From WHSW01 sp963749365 (GTDB lineage Bacteria > Actinomycetota > Thermoleophilia > Solirubrobacterales > 70-9): a stretch of DNA of 64,000 nt. Both the position numbers and the translations under genes were made by a program. This document shows positions 41,486 through 50,293 of the stretch, piece by piece. The DNA lies in the NCBI GenBank assembly GCA_963749365.1, contig CAVVME010000002.1, forward strand, positions 1 to 64,000. The letters run 5' to 3'. The first letter of the stretch is position 1. Each line of letters begins with the position of its first letter. The notes under the pieces were generated by a model, which was not told the origin of the DNA, ran no database searches, and saw only the letters and a list, made by a program, of their open reading frames with translations.

Positions 41486-43198
41486 TCAAGCCGCCTCCCT
41501 TGCCCGCTCGGCGCGGCGCAGCCCCGCGACCCATTCGTCGGCGTCGATCTCGCCCTCGATCAACGACGCGAGGCCCTCGAGGCTCGGCGCTTCGACCCCG
41601 GCGCCGCTCACGGTCCGCGCGATCAACGGCACCGAGTCGAGGCCCTCTGACGCCTGGCCGACCCTGGCGCTGATCTTGTCGACTGGAACCCCGGCGCCGA
41701 GCAGCTCGCCGGCGCGGCGGTTGCGGCCCTTCGGCGCAAGCACGGTAGCGGTCAGGTCCCCGACCCCGGCGAGGCCGGAGAAGGTCTCAAGCCGGGCGCC
41801 GCGCAGGAGGGCGAACTCGACGCACTCGCGCCACACGCCGGCGGCCGCGATCCCGGCGGCATTGAGGCCGAACCGCTCGGCCGCCGCGGCGGCGAGCGCG
41901 GCGGCGTTCTTCGAGGCGCCCGCCACCTCGACACCGGCGAGGTCGTCGGTTCGCTCACAGACAAGCCCAGCGCGGTCGAGGACCTCGCCCAGCATCGCGC
42001 GCAGGTCGGCGTCGGCGCTGCCGAGCACGAGCGCCGCCATCCCGGCGACCGCTTCCCGGGCATGCGCCGGACCACCGATCGCAGCGATCGCCCGGGCGCG
42101 CACGCGCTCGGAGACGTACTCGTTCGGCAGCGCTCCCATCGGCTGTACGAAGCCCTTCGAGAGCAGCAGCACCGAGGCGCGCGAGCCAATCCGGTCGGCG
42201 AGCGCTCCGACCACGTTCGGCAGCGCCTTCGAGGGGACCGCGAGACAGACCAGGTCGCAACCCGCGAGCTCGATCTCGCTCGAGCGCTTGACCGTCAGCC
42301 CCGCGGGGAGCGCGACCCCCGGCAGGTAGTCGGCGTTCTCGCCGTGCTTGCGGATGCGCTCGGCCTTTGCCTCGCTGCGGGTTCCGAGCGCGACCTCGAG
42401 CCCGCCGCGCGCGAGCAGGACCGCGAACGCCGTCCCCCAGCTCCCGGCGCCGATCACCGCTGCCTTGCGCAACGGCGGGAGGCCGCCCAGCCACTCCCAT
42501 TGCAGCTCGATGTTCGGCCAGATCCGCTCGGTCACGGTCGCAGCGAGCGCCGGCGAGGGCTTCTCCGTGCGGGGAAAGGTGATCGGCTTGCCGGCCCGCA
42601 GGCTGACCTTGCGCGGTCGGATCCGCCAGCCGCGGCGGACCTGCTCCGAGCCGTGGACGGCGACCGGGAGCACCGCGCCCCCGGTCTCGAGCGCGAGGCG
42701 GCCGACACCGCGCCGCGGCCGGGCCAGCGACCCGGTCCGGATCCGGGTCCCCTCGGGAAAGATGACGACCGTTCCGCCCCGCTCGACGATCAGCGCCGCC
42801 GTTCTCATCGCCGTCTCGTCGGACTGCCCGCGCCGGATCGGGAACGCCCCCAGCCGGGAGAGAACCCAGCCCTGCCAGCCGCTCTCGAACAGCTCGACCT
42901 TGGCGACGAACTGCATCCGCCGCCGCCACGGCAGCAGCATGCCGATCACGAACGGGTCGAGGAAGCTGCGGTGGTTGGAGGCAACGATCATGCCGCCGTC
43001 GAGGCGGGCGTACTCGCGCCCGGTCCGCGCGAGCCGGAACCAGACCAGGAAGGCGGGCAGGAGCAGGGAGCGCAGCAGGTAGTAGAGCGCCCGGTTGGTC
43101 CCTCGCTCGCGGGCGTAGCGGTGGTAGCGCTCGTAGCGCTCGTCGCTGATCACCTCGTCGCTGCGCGGCGCCGCCGAGCGCCGGGGCCCCTGTTCCAT
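41486..43198 (-). CDS. Fusion of acylglycerol-phosphate acyltransferase (PlsC) and glycerol-3-phosphate dehydrogenase (GpsA)
   Basis: 570 residues in one uninterrupted frame. Residues about 30-230 are PlsC-like: hydrophobic start (LYYLLRSLLLPAFLVWFRL), the HX4D motif in SNHRSFLDPFVIG, and VIFPEGTRIRTG. Residues about 243-565 are GpsA: AAVIGAGSWGTAFAVLLARGG, IGGPAHAREAVAG, the catalytic lysine in GASKNAAALAAAAAERFGL, and FSGLAGVGDLTATVLAPKGRNR. One protein could make glycerol-3-phosphate and acylate a phospholipid precursor. The genes are often adjacent in actinobacteria; fusion is uncommon. The frame shows no break or internal start cluster at the linker. Confidence 0.9.
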   Translation of the reverse strand: MEQGPRRSAAPRSDEVISDERYERYHRYARERGTNRALYYLLRSLLLPAFLVWFRLARTGREYARLDGGMIVASNHRSFLDPFVIGMLLPWRRRMQFVAKVELFESGWQGWVLSRLGAFPIRRGQSDETAMRTAALIVERGGTVVIFPEGTRIRTGSLARPRRGVGRLALETGGAVLPVAVHGSEQVRRGWRIRPRKVSLRAGKPITFPRTEKPSPALAATVTERIWPNIELQWEWLGGLPPLRKAAVIGAGSWGTAFAVLLARGGLEVALGTRSEAKAERIRKHGENADYLPGVALPAGLTVKRSSEIELAGCDLVCLAVPSKALPNVVGALADRIGSRASVLLLSKGFVQPMGALPNEYVSERVRARAIAAIGGPAHAREAVAGMAALVLGSADADLRAMLGEVLDRAGLVCERTDDLAGVEVAGASKNAAALAAAAAERFGLNAAGIAAAGVWRECVEFALLRGARLETFSGLAGVGDLTATVLAPKGRNRRAGELLGAGVPVDKISARVGQASEGLDSVPLIARTVSGAGVEAPSLEGLASLIEGEIDADEWVAGLRRAERAREAA

Positions 43199-43255
43199 GA
43201 CTGTGCGTACACACGCACACCGGGGCCGTTACTGCTCGCCGGCGGGCTCGCAGCG

Positions 43256-44263
43256 CTACCAGGCTGCCGCGATCAGGCCTCTGATCTCCCGCTCGTCGGG
43301 CGGGTCCGGGGTCAGATCGAGCTCGGGCCTGGCGAGGATCAGCCCGACCGCCTCGTCGAGCAGGCTCTCGTCGGCGTCAAGCGCCGAGAGCCGGACCCGT
43401 CCCCCGGCGAGCTCCTCGATCCGCTTGCCGAGCCGGTCCCGCCTCGTGCCCAGGGCGCGGGCGAGCGCGGTCATCTGCTTACCGGCTCGCGGGACCATCG
43501 CCTCGATCACCCGCGGCAGGATCGCCGCGTTGGTCTCGGCGTGCGGAACTCGCAGCGTTCGGACCAGCGACTGGCAGATGACGTGATGGATCGCGAACAG
43601 CGCCGAATCGAGCGCATAGGCGCAGAGCAGTGAGCCGAGTGCCAACGGCGCCGGGTCGCGCTCGCCCGAGGCGGTGTCGAGCGCCTTTGCGATCAGGCCG
43701 GCGCCGCGCAGGGCGCTCATCGTCGAGACCGGGTTGGCTAGCGGCGTGTACAGCGAGTCCGCGCCGTGGGCGAGCGCGTTGATCGCGCTCACGCGCAGCC
43801 GCCGCTCGGGCAGGCTCGTGATCACCGGCGGATCGGCGAGCACGAGCTCGGGCCGGAGCAGGCCGTCGGCGGACGAATGGCCCTCCGGAAGGCGGTGGAT
43901 GCGGGTCATCTCGGCCCCGGAGAGGGTGGTCGGGAGCGCGGCGACGCGGCCGCCGCGCACGGCTGCGACGGCTTTCGCGACGTCGATCACCCGGCCGCCC
44001 CCGAGCGCGACCAGGGCGGGGGCCGAGACGTCCTCGACGACCCGTGCCGCGACCTCGTTGACGGGGCCGGGCGCGACGTGGTGAAAGCCGGCCGCGGCCT
44101 CGGCGAGCTCGAGCGGCGCGGCGCCCATCGCCCGCTCCGTCGTCAGCAGCTCGTAGGCGCCGAAGTCGTGTGCGGCGAGGATCTCGGGCGAGTCACTGAT
44201 CGCCCCGACGCGGAAGTAGATCGTCCGCTCGCCGTCGCGCCAGGTGAACTCGCTGTCGCTCAA
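43256..44263 (-). CDS. Iron-containing alcohol dehydrogenase family protein (maleylacetate reductase/glycerol dehydrogenase-like)
   Basis: 335 residues, slightly short for the family. The NAD(P) part has PALVALGGGRVIDVAKAVAAV and ALPTTLSGAEMTRIH. The metal-binding part has ALAHGADSLY, FAIHHVICQSL and RVPHAETNAAILPRVIEAM. The first possible codon is TTG 44263, directly next to the 3' end of tRNA-Thr, with no Shine-Dalgarno outside the tRNA. The substrate cannot be assigned; maleylacetate reductases are the closest in motif. Confidence 0.85.
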   Translation of the reverse strand: MSDSEFTWRDGERTIYFRVGAISDSPEILAAHDFGAYELLTTERAMGAAPLELAEAAAGFHHVAPGPVNEVAARVVEDVSAPALVALGGGRVIDVAKAVAAVRGGRVAALPTTLSGAEMTRIHRLPEGHSSADGLLRPELVLADPPVITSLPERRLRVSAINALAHGADSLYTPLANPVSTMSALRGAGLIAKALDTASGERDPAPLALGSLLCAYALDSALFAIHHVICQSLVRTLRVPHAETNAAILPRVIEAMVPRAGKQMTALARALGTRRDRLGKRIEELAGGRVRLSALDADESLLDEAVGLILARPELDLTPDPPDEREIRGLIAAAW

Positions 44264-44336
44264 AGCCCGCCCTCGGACTCGAACCGAGACGCTCCGACTT
44301 ACAAGGTCGGTGCTCTGCCAATTGAGCTAGGCGGGC
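44264..44336 (-). tRNA. tRNA-Thr (anticodon TGT)
   Basis: On the minus strand a full cloverleaf folds. The 7-bp acceptor stem is GCCCGCC/GGCGGGC. The D arm is GCTC...GAGC. The anticodon stem CCGAC/GTCGG carries loop CTTGTAA, and the T arm is CTCGG-TTCGAGT-CCGAG. The anticodon TGT reads ACA. The 3' CCA is not encoded. It lies 27 nt downstream of the sigH stop. Confidence 0.95.
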
Positions 44337-44363
44337 GGCGTGCCGACCAATCTACGCTCCGCC

Positions 44364-45059
44364 CTAGACCAGCACCTCGCGACCGTCGATATGCGCCGCG
44401 ACCTTGCGCTTGACGCGCTGCAACGCGTTGTCGACGGTCTTCGTGTCGCATTCGAGCCGCTCGCCGATCTGCTCGTAGGAGTGGCCGTCGAGATAGAGTG
44501 ACAGGACCCGGCTCTCGAGCTCCGAGAGGACGCTCGAGAGGCAGGAGACGAGAGCCGAGAGCTCCTCGCTCGCGATCACGCGTTCGGCGGGCTCCTCGGA
44601 GATCGGGCCCGGGAGTACCTCCTCCAGGGTCGTCTCGGCCTCTCCCGCCGCCGCCGGGGACTGGGCGAACGAGACGTACTGGTTCAGCGGCGCGTGCTTG
44701 TTGCGGCTCGCGGTCTTCACCGCGGTGATGATCTGGCGCGTGATGCAGAGCTCGGCGAAGTTGCGAAAGCTCGACTCGCGGTCGGAGCGGAAGTCGCGGA
44801 TCGCCTTGTAGAGCCCGACCAGGCCCTCCTGGATCAGATCCTCGGAGTCGCCGCCGAGGAGGAAGTACGAGGACGCCTTCAGCCTGACGAAGCCGCGGTA
44901 GCGCTTGATGATTCGCTCGTAGGCGTCGGCGCTGCCACGCTTGGCAAGCGCGACCAGGTACGTATCCTCAAGCTCGGGTTGAGATTGATTGCGACGGGCG
45001 GCCGCCTGGCCGGAACCGGCGCTGGGGACGGGGAACTGCTCGCTGGTAGGCACGGCCAC
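44364..45059 (-). CDS. sigH: RNA polymerase sigma factor, SigH/Spo0H type
   Basis: 231 residues. Region 2: AYERIIKRYRGFVRLKASSY and SEDLIQEGLVGLYKAIRDFR. Region 4: LESRVLSLYLDGHSYEQIGERLECDTKTVDNALQRVKRK. The order cysS-rlmB-sigH-tRNA-Thr is typical of deep actinobacteria. A good promoter lies about 120 nt upstream. Confidence 0.93.
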   Translation of the reverse strand: MAVPTSEQFPVPSAGSGQAAARRNQSQPELEDTYLVALAKRGSADAYERIIKRYRGFVRLKASSYFLLGGDSEDLIQEGLVGLYKAIRDFRSDRESSFRNFAELCITRQIITAVKTASRNKHAPLNQYVSFAQSPAAAGEAETTLEEVLPGPISEEPAERVIASEELSALVSCLSSVLSELESRVLSLYLDGHSYEQIGERLECDTKTVDNALQRVKRKVAAHIDGREVLV

Positions 45060-45178
45060 TGGTCCTCCAAGTCTCGTATTGGCTGGAACCTGTGGCGCCC
45101 GTACCTCCCCGTAGAGGCGCCTCTCCTCGGGTGTCCATCGGGCCGAAGCTCGACCTTTAGTTCACCCTTATGCGCGGC

Positions 45179-45207
45179 ATGCTATGCGCACGGCATTGTT
45201 CTGTCAA
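45179..45207 (-). promoter_or_regulatory. Sigma-70 type promoter for sigH
   Basis: On the minus strand a perfect TTGACA (45202-45207) and TAGCAT (45179-45184) are separated by exactly 17 bases. The sigH start is about 120 nt downstream, leaving a long leader. The region is more AT-rich than its surroundings. Confidence 0.7.
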
Positions 45208-45269
45208 CCTCGGACGCGATCGCGCAAGATCCGTTGCAAGTGCCGGCATCCGTCCGCGGAGGTTGATAG

Positions 45270-45938
45270 TCAGCGGCGGCTTCGCTGGCGCGTCGCCTCG
45301 AACAACAGCGCCGTCGCCGCCGCGGAGACGTTCAGCGACGCGACCCTGCCGGCGACCGGGATCGAGACCAGCGCGTCACAGCTCGCGGCCACGCGCGGGC
45401 GCAGGCCCCTTCCCTCGCTGCCGAGGACGAGCACGAGCTTGCCGGTCAGGTCCGTCTCCGTGTAGGGACCGGATGCCTGCGCATCGGCCCCGTAGATCCA
45501 CGCGCCGGCGTCCTTGGCGAGCGCCAGCCAATCGGCGAGGTTCGTCACTCGCGCCACCGCGAGATGCTCGACCGCTCCCGCCGACGCCTTACAGGCGGCG
45601 GCCGTGATCGCCGCCGCGCGCCGGGCGCAGATCACCGCCCCGGCGGCACCGGCAGCCTCGGCGGAGCGACAGACGGCCCCGAGGTTGCGCGGGTCTTGGA
45701 CCTGGTCGAGGGCGATCACCAGCGCCTCGGGCGAGTCGAGCAACGCCGCCGGATCCGAATAGGGATAGGGCTCGACCTCGGCGACGGCGCCCTGGTGGTC
45801 GGGCGAACCCGCGAGCCGGGTGAGCTCGTCGGGCTCGAGGTCGGCACCGGTCCAGGCCCGCAGCACGCGCCGTCGACCCCGGTGTGCCTCGGCGACGGGC
45901 CGCCGACCGTAGATGATCTGCGGGTCGCCCTCGGTCAT
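45270..45938 (-). CDS. rlmB: 23S rRNA 2'-O-ribose methyltransferase, RlmB/TrmH family
   Basis: 222 residues. SpoU/TrmH motifs: VQDPRNLGAVCRSAEAAG (motif 1), LVLVLGSEGRGLRP (motif 2), and IPVAGRVASLNVSAAATALLF (motif 3). The N-terminus IIYGRRPVAEAHRG is the short substrate-binding domain. It methylates a conserved guanosine in 23S rRNA. Follows cysS directly with 5 nt between them. Confidence 0.93.
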   Translation of the reverse strand: MTEGDPQIIYGRRPVAEAHRGRRRVLRAWTGADLEPDELTRLAGSPDHQGAVAEVEPYPYSDPAALLDSPEALVIALDQVQDPRNLGAVCRSAEAAGAAGAVICARRAAAITAAACKASAGAVEHLAVARVTNLADWLALAKDAGAWIYGADAQASGPYTETDLTGKLVLVLGSEGRGLRPRVAASCDALVSIPVAGRVASLNVSAAATALLFEATRQRSRR

Positions 45939-45943
45939 CCGAT

Positions 45944-47299
45944 CTATCGCTGCCGCCGCAGGCGGGCCCCATCGGGCGTGTCCCGGACCTCCCAGCCAAG
46001 CTCGGCGAGCTGCTCGCGGACCCGATCGGCGCGCTCGAAGTCGCGCGCCGCGCGGGCGGCTTCGCGCTCGGCCACCAGGGCCTCCGCAGCCGGGTCCGCG
46101 AGCTCGGTGGGGGATTCGAGCAAGGACTCGAGCCCGAGCAGCCCGAGCAGCTCGGCGAGGGCGGCGCGCGATCCCGGGAGCGGACGGCGGTTGCCCTCGT
46201 TGATCAGCTCGAACAGCTCCGCCCAGGCCCGCGGGGTGTTGAAGTCGTCGGCGAGGGCGGCGATGAAGCCCTCGCGGCGCTCGAGGACGTAGGCGTCCTC
46301 CTCGCCTCCGGGCTCCGGCTCGGCGAGGAAGTTGCGGATGCGCTCCAGCCGCGCCTGCGCCTGCGCGAGCGCCTGCTCAGAGAACTCGAGCGGCTGGCGG
46401 TAATGACCGGAACTGAGGTAGGCGACAAGCGTCTGCGCGCCGAAGCGCTCGACCGCCTCGGAGAGCTGGAAGATGTTGCCAACCGACTTCGACATCTTCT
46501 CCTCGTCGATGCGGACCATTCCGTTGTGCATCCAGATTCGCGCCAGCGGCACGCCCCGCGCGGCCTCGGTCTGGGCGATCTCGTTCTCGTGGTGGGGGAA
46601 GACGAGGTCCGAACCGCCGCCGTGGATCGCGAAGTCGACCCCGAGCAGCTCCTCGGCCATCGCCGAGCACTCGATGTGCCAACCGGGACGGCCCTCGCCC
46701 CACGGCGACGGCCAGGCGCAGTCCTCGTCCGGCTTTCGCGCCTTCCAGAGCGCGAAGTCCAGGGCATCCTGCTTCAGGCCGGCGGTTCCCGCCTCCTCAC
46801 CCTGATCCATTTGCTCGGGCTCGCGGTTGGAGAGCTTGCCGTAGCCGTCGAAGCTGCGGACCCGGAAGTAGACGTCGCCTCCGGCATCATAGGCGTGCCC
46901 CGACTCGACCAGGGCCTCGATCAGCGCCACGATCGGGTCCATCGTCTCGCTGGCCAGGGGCTCGGCGTCGGGGCGGCCGATGCCGAGCGCGTCGGTGTCG
47001 GCGACGTAGAGGCGGGTCATCTCCGCCGCGTGCTCAGCCGAACCGAGGCCGAGCGCGCGCGCCGCCGCGTAGATCTTGTCGTTGACGTCGGTGACGTTGA
47101 TGACCAGGTTCGGCCTCAGGCCCTGGTGGACGAGGAAGCGGCGCAGGAGAACGAAGATCACGAACGGGCGGGCGTTGCCGACGTGGATCCGCGAGTAGAC
47201 GGTCGGTCCGCAGGCGTAGATCCCCACCGCCGGCGGGTCGCGAGGCTCGAGCGGTCGCAGCTCGCCGCTGAGTGTGTCGTGGATCGCGATCTCGGCCAC
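45944..47299 (-). CDS. cysS: Cysteinyl-tRNA synthetase
   Basis: 451 residues, standard length. The zinc cysteine is in YACGPTVYSRIHVGNARPF, with the HIGH-type motif HVGN. Other motifs are GWHIECSAM, the zinc histidines in HGGGSDLVFPHHENE, and KMSKSVGN. It charges tRNA-Cys. In unit with rlmB. Confidence 0.97.
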   Translation of the reverse strand: MAEIAIHDTLSGELRPLEPRDPPAVGIYACGPTVYSRIHVGNARPFVIFVLLRRFLVHQGLRPNLVINVTDVNDKIYAAARALGLGSAEHAAEMTRLYVADTDALGIGRPDAEPLASETMDPIVALIEALVESGHAYDAGGDVYFRVRSFDGYGKLSNREPEQMDQGEEAGTAGLKQDALDFALWKARKPDEDCAWPSPWGEGRPGWHIECSAMAEELLGVDFAIHGGGSDLVFPHHENEIAQTEAARGVPLARIWMHNGMVRIDEEKMSKSVGNIFQLSEAVERFGAQTLVAYLSSGHYRQPLEFSEQALAQAQARLERIRNFLAEPEPGGEEDAYVLERREGFIAALADDFNTPRAWAELFELINEGNRRPLPGSRAALAELLGLLGLESLLESPTELADPAAEALVAEREAARAARDFERADRVREQLAELGWEVRDTPDGARLRRQR

Positions 47300-47325
47300 G
47301 GCGCGATGCTATGCGCCCGCGAGCG

Positions 47326-48984
47326 TCAGGACAGCTCGCGCTTGAGCACCTTGCCGGTCGCGTTGCGCGGCAGCGAATCGAGGAAGACGATTTCGCGCGG
47401 GACCTTGTACCGGGCCAGGTTGCGTTTCACGTGCTCCTGGAGCTCATCCTCGCCGAGCGAGTCGCGCTCGCGGAGGACGACGAAGGCCTTCAGCCGCTGC
47501 CCGAACTCGTCGTCGTCGACCCCGATCACAGCCACCTCGGCGATCGCCGCATGGGCGGCGAGCAGGTCCTCGACCTCGCGTGGGAACACGTTCTCGCCGC
47601 CCGAGACGATCATCTCGTCGTCACGGCCGTCGATGAACAGCCGACCGTCGCGGTCGAAGTGCCCGACGTCGCCCGATGAGAGCAGGCCCTCGACGATCTC
47701 CTTGCCGCCACCGCCGGTGTAGCCCTCGAACGCCATCTCGTTGCCGACGAATACGCGACCGGTCCTCCCCGCCGGCAGCTCGGCTCCCTCGGGGTCGACG
47801 ATCTTGACCGCCGTGCCACGCGGCGGCAGGCCGGCGGTGCCGGGTGCCGCGCGCAGGTCCTCGGGGGTTGCGATCGTCGCCCAGGCGACCTCCGTCGAGC
47901 CGTAGAGGTTGTAGAGGTTGTCGCCGAAACGGTCCATCCACTCGATCGCCAGCGACCCGGGCAGCGCCGAGCCGCTCGCCGCGGTGACCCGCAGCGAGGG
48001 CAGCGGATAGCGGTCGAGCACGGAATCGGGAAGCTCAAGGATCCGTTGCAGCATCACCGGGACGACGATCAGCGCCGTTGCACCGTGCTCCTGGACGGCG
48101 CGCAGGGTGCGCTCGGGGTCGAAGCGACGCTCGAGCACGTAGGTCGAGCCGAGCGAGAGGCCGAGCATGAGGTGGGCAAGGCCCCAGGAGTGAAACATCG
48201 GCGCGGCGATCATCGTCCGCTCGCCGGCGCGCATCGGGATCCGCGAGAACATCGCCGCCAACGGTCCGAGCGTCTCCGGCTGAGCGCGCTGGGCCCCCTT
48301 CGGCGATCCGGTCGTGCCCGAGGTCAGGATCACGAACCGGCTCGATTCCTCGGGCGGGTCGAGGTCGGCGTCGTCGGTGTCGGCGATCAGCGCGGCGAGC
48401 GCCGGGTCGTCGCCGGCGCCGTCCTCGGGCCAGGCAATGAGCCGCAAGAGGCCCTCGCCCGCCTCGGCCAACAGGTCGGAGAACTCCTCGTCGTAGATCA
48501 GCGCCGCGGGCCGCTCGCGCTCGACCACGCCGGCGAGCTGCGGCCCGGAGAAGGCCGTGTTCATGTACAGCCCGCCGGCGCCGAGCTTCGAGACAGCGAG
48601 CGTCGACTCGACGAAGCCGCGGTGGTTGCGGCACATGATCGCGATCCCGTCCCCGGGGCCGACACCGCGCTCCGACAGGCCGCGCGCGAGCGCGTTCGAG
48701 CGCCGGTCCATCTCGGCGTAGGTCAGCGACCCGGCCTCGTCGATCACGATCGGCCGCTGCGGATCGGTGATCGCGCCGCCGGCGACGCCGGCGGCGGGCG
48801 ACGCCCCCCAGCGGGCCAGCTCGTGCGCCACCCGGACCAGCTTGTCGGGGCGCAAGGGCCGGATCACCCCCGCCTCGGCCAGGGTGCGGAGGTTGAAGGG
48901 CAGATCGGAGAGCTGGCCGAGCGGGCCGATCCTCACCTGCTGCGCGAGTCGGCGAGCGGAAGCGAGGCGGCCCAGGTCCATCAC
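47326..48984 (-). CDS. Acyl-CoA synthetase (AMP-binding)
   Basis: 552 residues of the ANL superfamily. Motifs: FVILTSGTTGSPKGAQR (phosphate loop), YNLYGSTEVAWATIA, SGDVGHFDRDGRLFIDGRDD, VSGGENVFPREVEDLL, and LPRNATGKVLKREL at the C-terminus with the catalytic lysine. It activates a fatty or similar acid as acyl-CoA. Placed between cysS and ispF on the same strand. Confidence 0.92.
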   Translation of the reverse strand: MMDLGRLASARRLAQQVRIGPLGQLSDLPFNLRTLAEAGVIRPLRPDKLVRVAHELARWGASPAAGVAGGAITDPQRPIVIDEAGSLTYAEMDRRSNALARGLSERGVGPGDGIAIMCRNHRGFVESTLAVSKLGAGGLYMNTAFSGPQLAGVVERERPAALIYDEEFSDLLAEAGEGLLRLIAWPEDGAGDDPALAALIADTDDADLDPPEESSRFVILTSGTTGSPKGAQRAQPETLGPLAAMFSRIPMRAGERTMIAAPMFHSWGLAHLMLGLSLGSTYVLERRFDPERTLRAVQEHGATALIVVPVMLQRILELPDSVLDRYPLPSLRVTAASGSALPGSLAIEWMDRFGDNLYNLYGSTEVAWATIATPEDLRAAPGTAGLPPRGTAVKIVDPEGAELPAGRTGRVFVGNEMAFEGYTGGGGKEIVEGLLSSGDVGHFDRDGRLFIDGRDDEMIVSGGENVFPREVEDLLAAHAAIAEVAVIGVDDDEFGQRLKAFVVLRERDSLGEDELQEHVKRNLARYKVPREIVFLDSLPRNATGKVLKRELS

Positions 48985-48992
48985 CTCGGACT

Positions 48993-49451
48993 CTACGCGG
49001 GCGAGTCGAGCAGGGCGACCGCGATCGCGGCGATCCCCTCGCCGCGCCCGATCCAGCCCATGCCCTCGTTGGTCGTCGCCTTGACGTTCACCGGCGCGCC
49101 GATTGCGGCGGCGAGATTGCCCTGCATCCGCTCGCGGTGTGCATCGAGACGCGGGCGCTCACAGATCACGGTCACGTCGACGTTGGCCACCGGGCCGTCG
49201 AGGAGCCCGAGCACGACCCGCAGCAGGTCGATCGAGTCGGCGTCGCGCCAGCGCTCCTCGGCGGGGGGAAAGTGGGTGCCGAGATCCCCGAGCCCGGCGG
49301 CGCCGAGCAAAGCGTCGATCACCGCGTGGGTGACCACGTCTGCGTCCGAGTGCCCCTCGAGCCCGGTTTCGTCAGCGACCTCGACCCCACCGAGCACCAG
49401 CCTGCGTCCCGCCGCGAATCGGTGGCTGTCGTAGCCGATCCCCGACCTCAT
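48993..49451 (-). CDS. ispF: 2-C-methyl-D-erythritol 2,4-cyclodiphosphate synthase
   Basis: 152 residues. Zinc ligands Asp8 and His10 are in GIGYDSHRFAAG and a further histidine in LEGHSDADVVTHAVIDALL. The C-terminal KATTNEGMGWIGRGEGIAA is conserved. It acts in the MEP isoprenoid pathway, with ispD about 2 kb away. It overlaps the upstream PHP gene by 4 nt. Confidence 0.96.
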   Translation of the reverse strand: MRSGIGYDSHRFAAGRRLVLGGVEVADETGLEGHSDADVVTHAVIDALLGAAGLGDLGTHFPPAEERWRDADSIDLLRVVLGLLDGPVANVDVTVICERPRLDAHRERMQGNLAAAIGAPVNVKATTNEGMGWIGRGEGIAAIAVALLDSPA

Positions 49452-50272
49452 CCGAGCGGCTCGATTCGACGCCGGCGGCGCTCGAAGACCGCGATCTCAT
49501 CGATTCCCCAGTCGCGCATCCGCTCCACCGCCTGATCGTAGTCGCGGCCCACGTCCTCGGGAACGTGGGCGTCGGAGGAGAGCGCGAACGACGCCCCGGC
49601 CTCGACGCACATGCGCGCGAACGCATCCGAGGGATAGAGCTCGCCGACCGGCTTGCGCAGGCCCGCGGTCGAGACCTCGACCGCGATCCCGGTCTCGGCG
49701 ATCGCCTCGACGGCGGGCTCGTAGTAAAAGCGCGGATCGCGGCTCGGGGCCGGGCGGCGATCGCCCCAGACCTTGACCAGGTCGGGATGAGCGAGGATGT
49801 CGTAGAGCTCGGTCCGGATCGCGGCCTCGAGCGCCTCGAAGTACATCCGCCAGACGCGGTCCGGATCACCGACCGCCTCCCAGATGTCGTAGACGTCCCA
49901 ATCGACCGCGCGATCGCGAAGGAAATGGACCGAGCCGACGACGTAGTCGAACTCGTGAGCGTCGAGTAGCGCCGCGATCCGGTCCTCGCGGTCGACGAGG
50001 TAGTCCATCTCGATCCCGAGCCGGAGCGGGGTCGAGCGCACGAACTGGCAGTAGTCGCCGAGGTCGTCGCGGGCGTTGTCGCGCCACGCCGGGTGGTCCC
50101 AGATCTCGAGCGCCGCGGTGAACCGGTCGACGTGCTCGGAGACGCCGAGCTCTTCGATTCCACCCCGGTTCGCGGCCTCGAGATAGCGCTCGACGTTCTC
50201 GGTCGTGAAGTGCTGGGCCGGGGACGCGTCGGGGTCGTCGGGGCGCAGGTGAACGTGATAGTCCGTGAGCAC
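49448..50272 (-). CDS. PHP-domain phosphoesterase, histidinol-phosphatase-like
   Basis: 274 residues from GTG 50272 (LTDYHVHLRPDDPDASPAQH); the frame upstream is antisense to the DUF389 gene. PHP metal motifs: DYHVHLRP, ELGVSEHVDRF, VVGSVHFLRD, ILAHPDLVKVWG and ALSSDAHVPEDVG. It is probably histidinol-phosphatase (HisK type). It sits divergent from the DUF389 gene with about 21 bp between starts. Confidence 0.88.
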   Translation of the reverse strand: MLTDYHVHLRPDDPDASPAQHFTTENVERYLEAANRGGIEELGVSEHVDRFTAALEIWDHPAWRDNARDDLGDYCQFVRSTPLRLGIEMDYLVDREDRIAALLDAHEFDYVVGSVHFLRDRAVDWDVYDIWEAVGDPDRVWRMYFEALEAAIRTELYDILAHPDLVKVWGDRRPAPSRDPRFYYEPAVEAIAETGIAVEVSTAGLRKPVGELYPSDAFARMCVEAGASFALSSDAHVPEDVGRDYDQAVERMRDWGIDEIAVFERRRRRIEPLG

Positions 50273-50293
50273 GCACCGGTACGCTAGCCCGCG

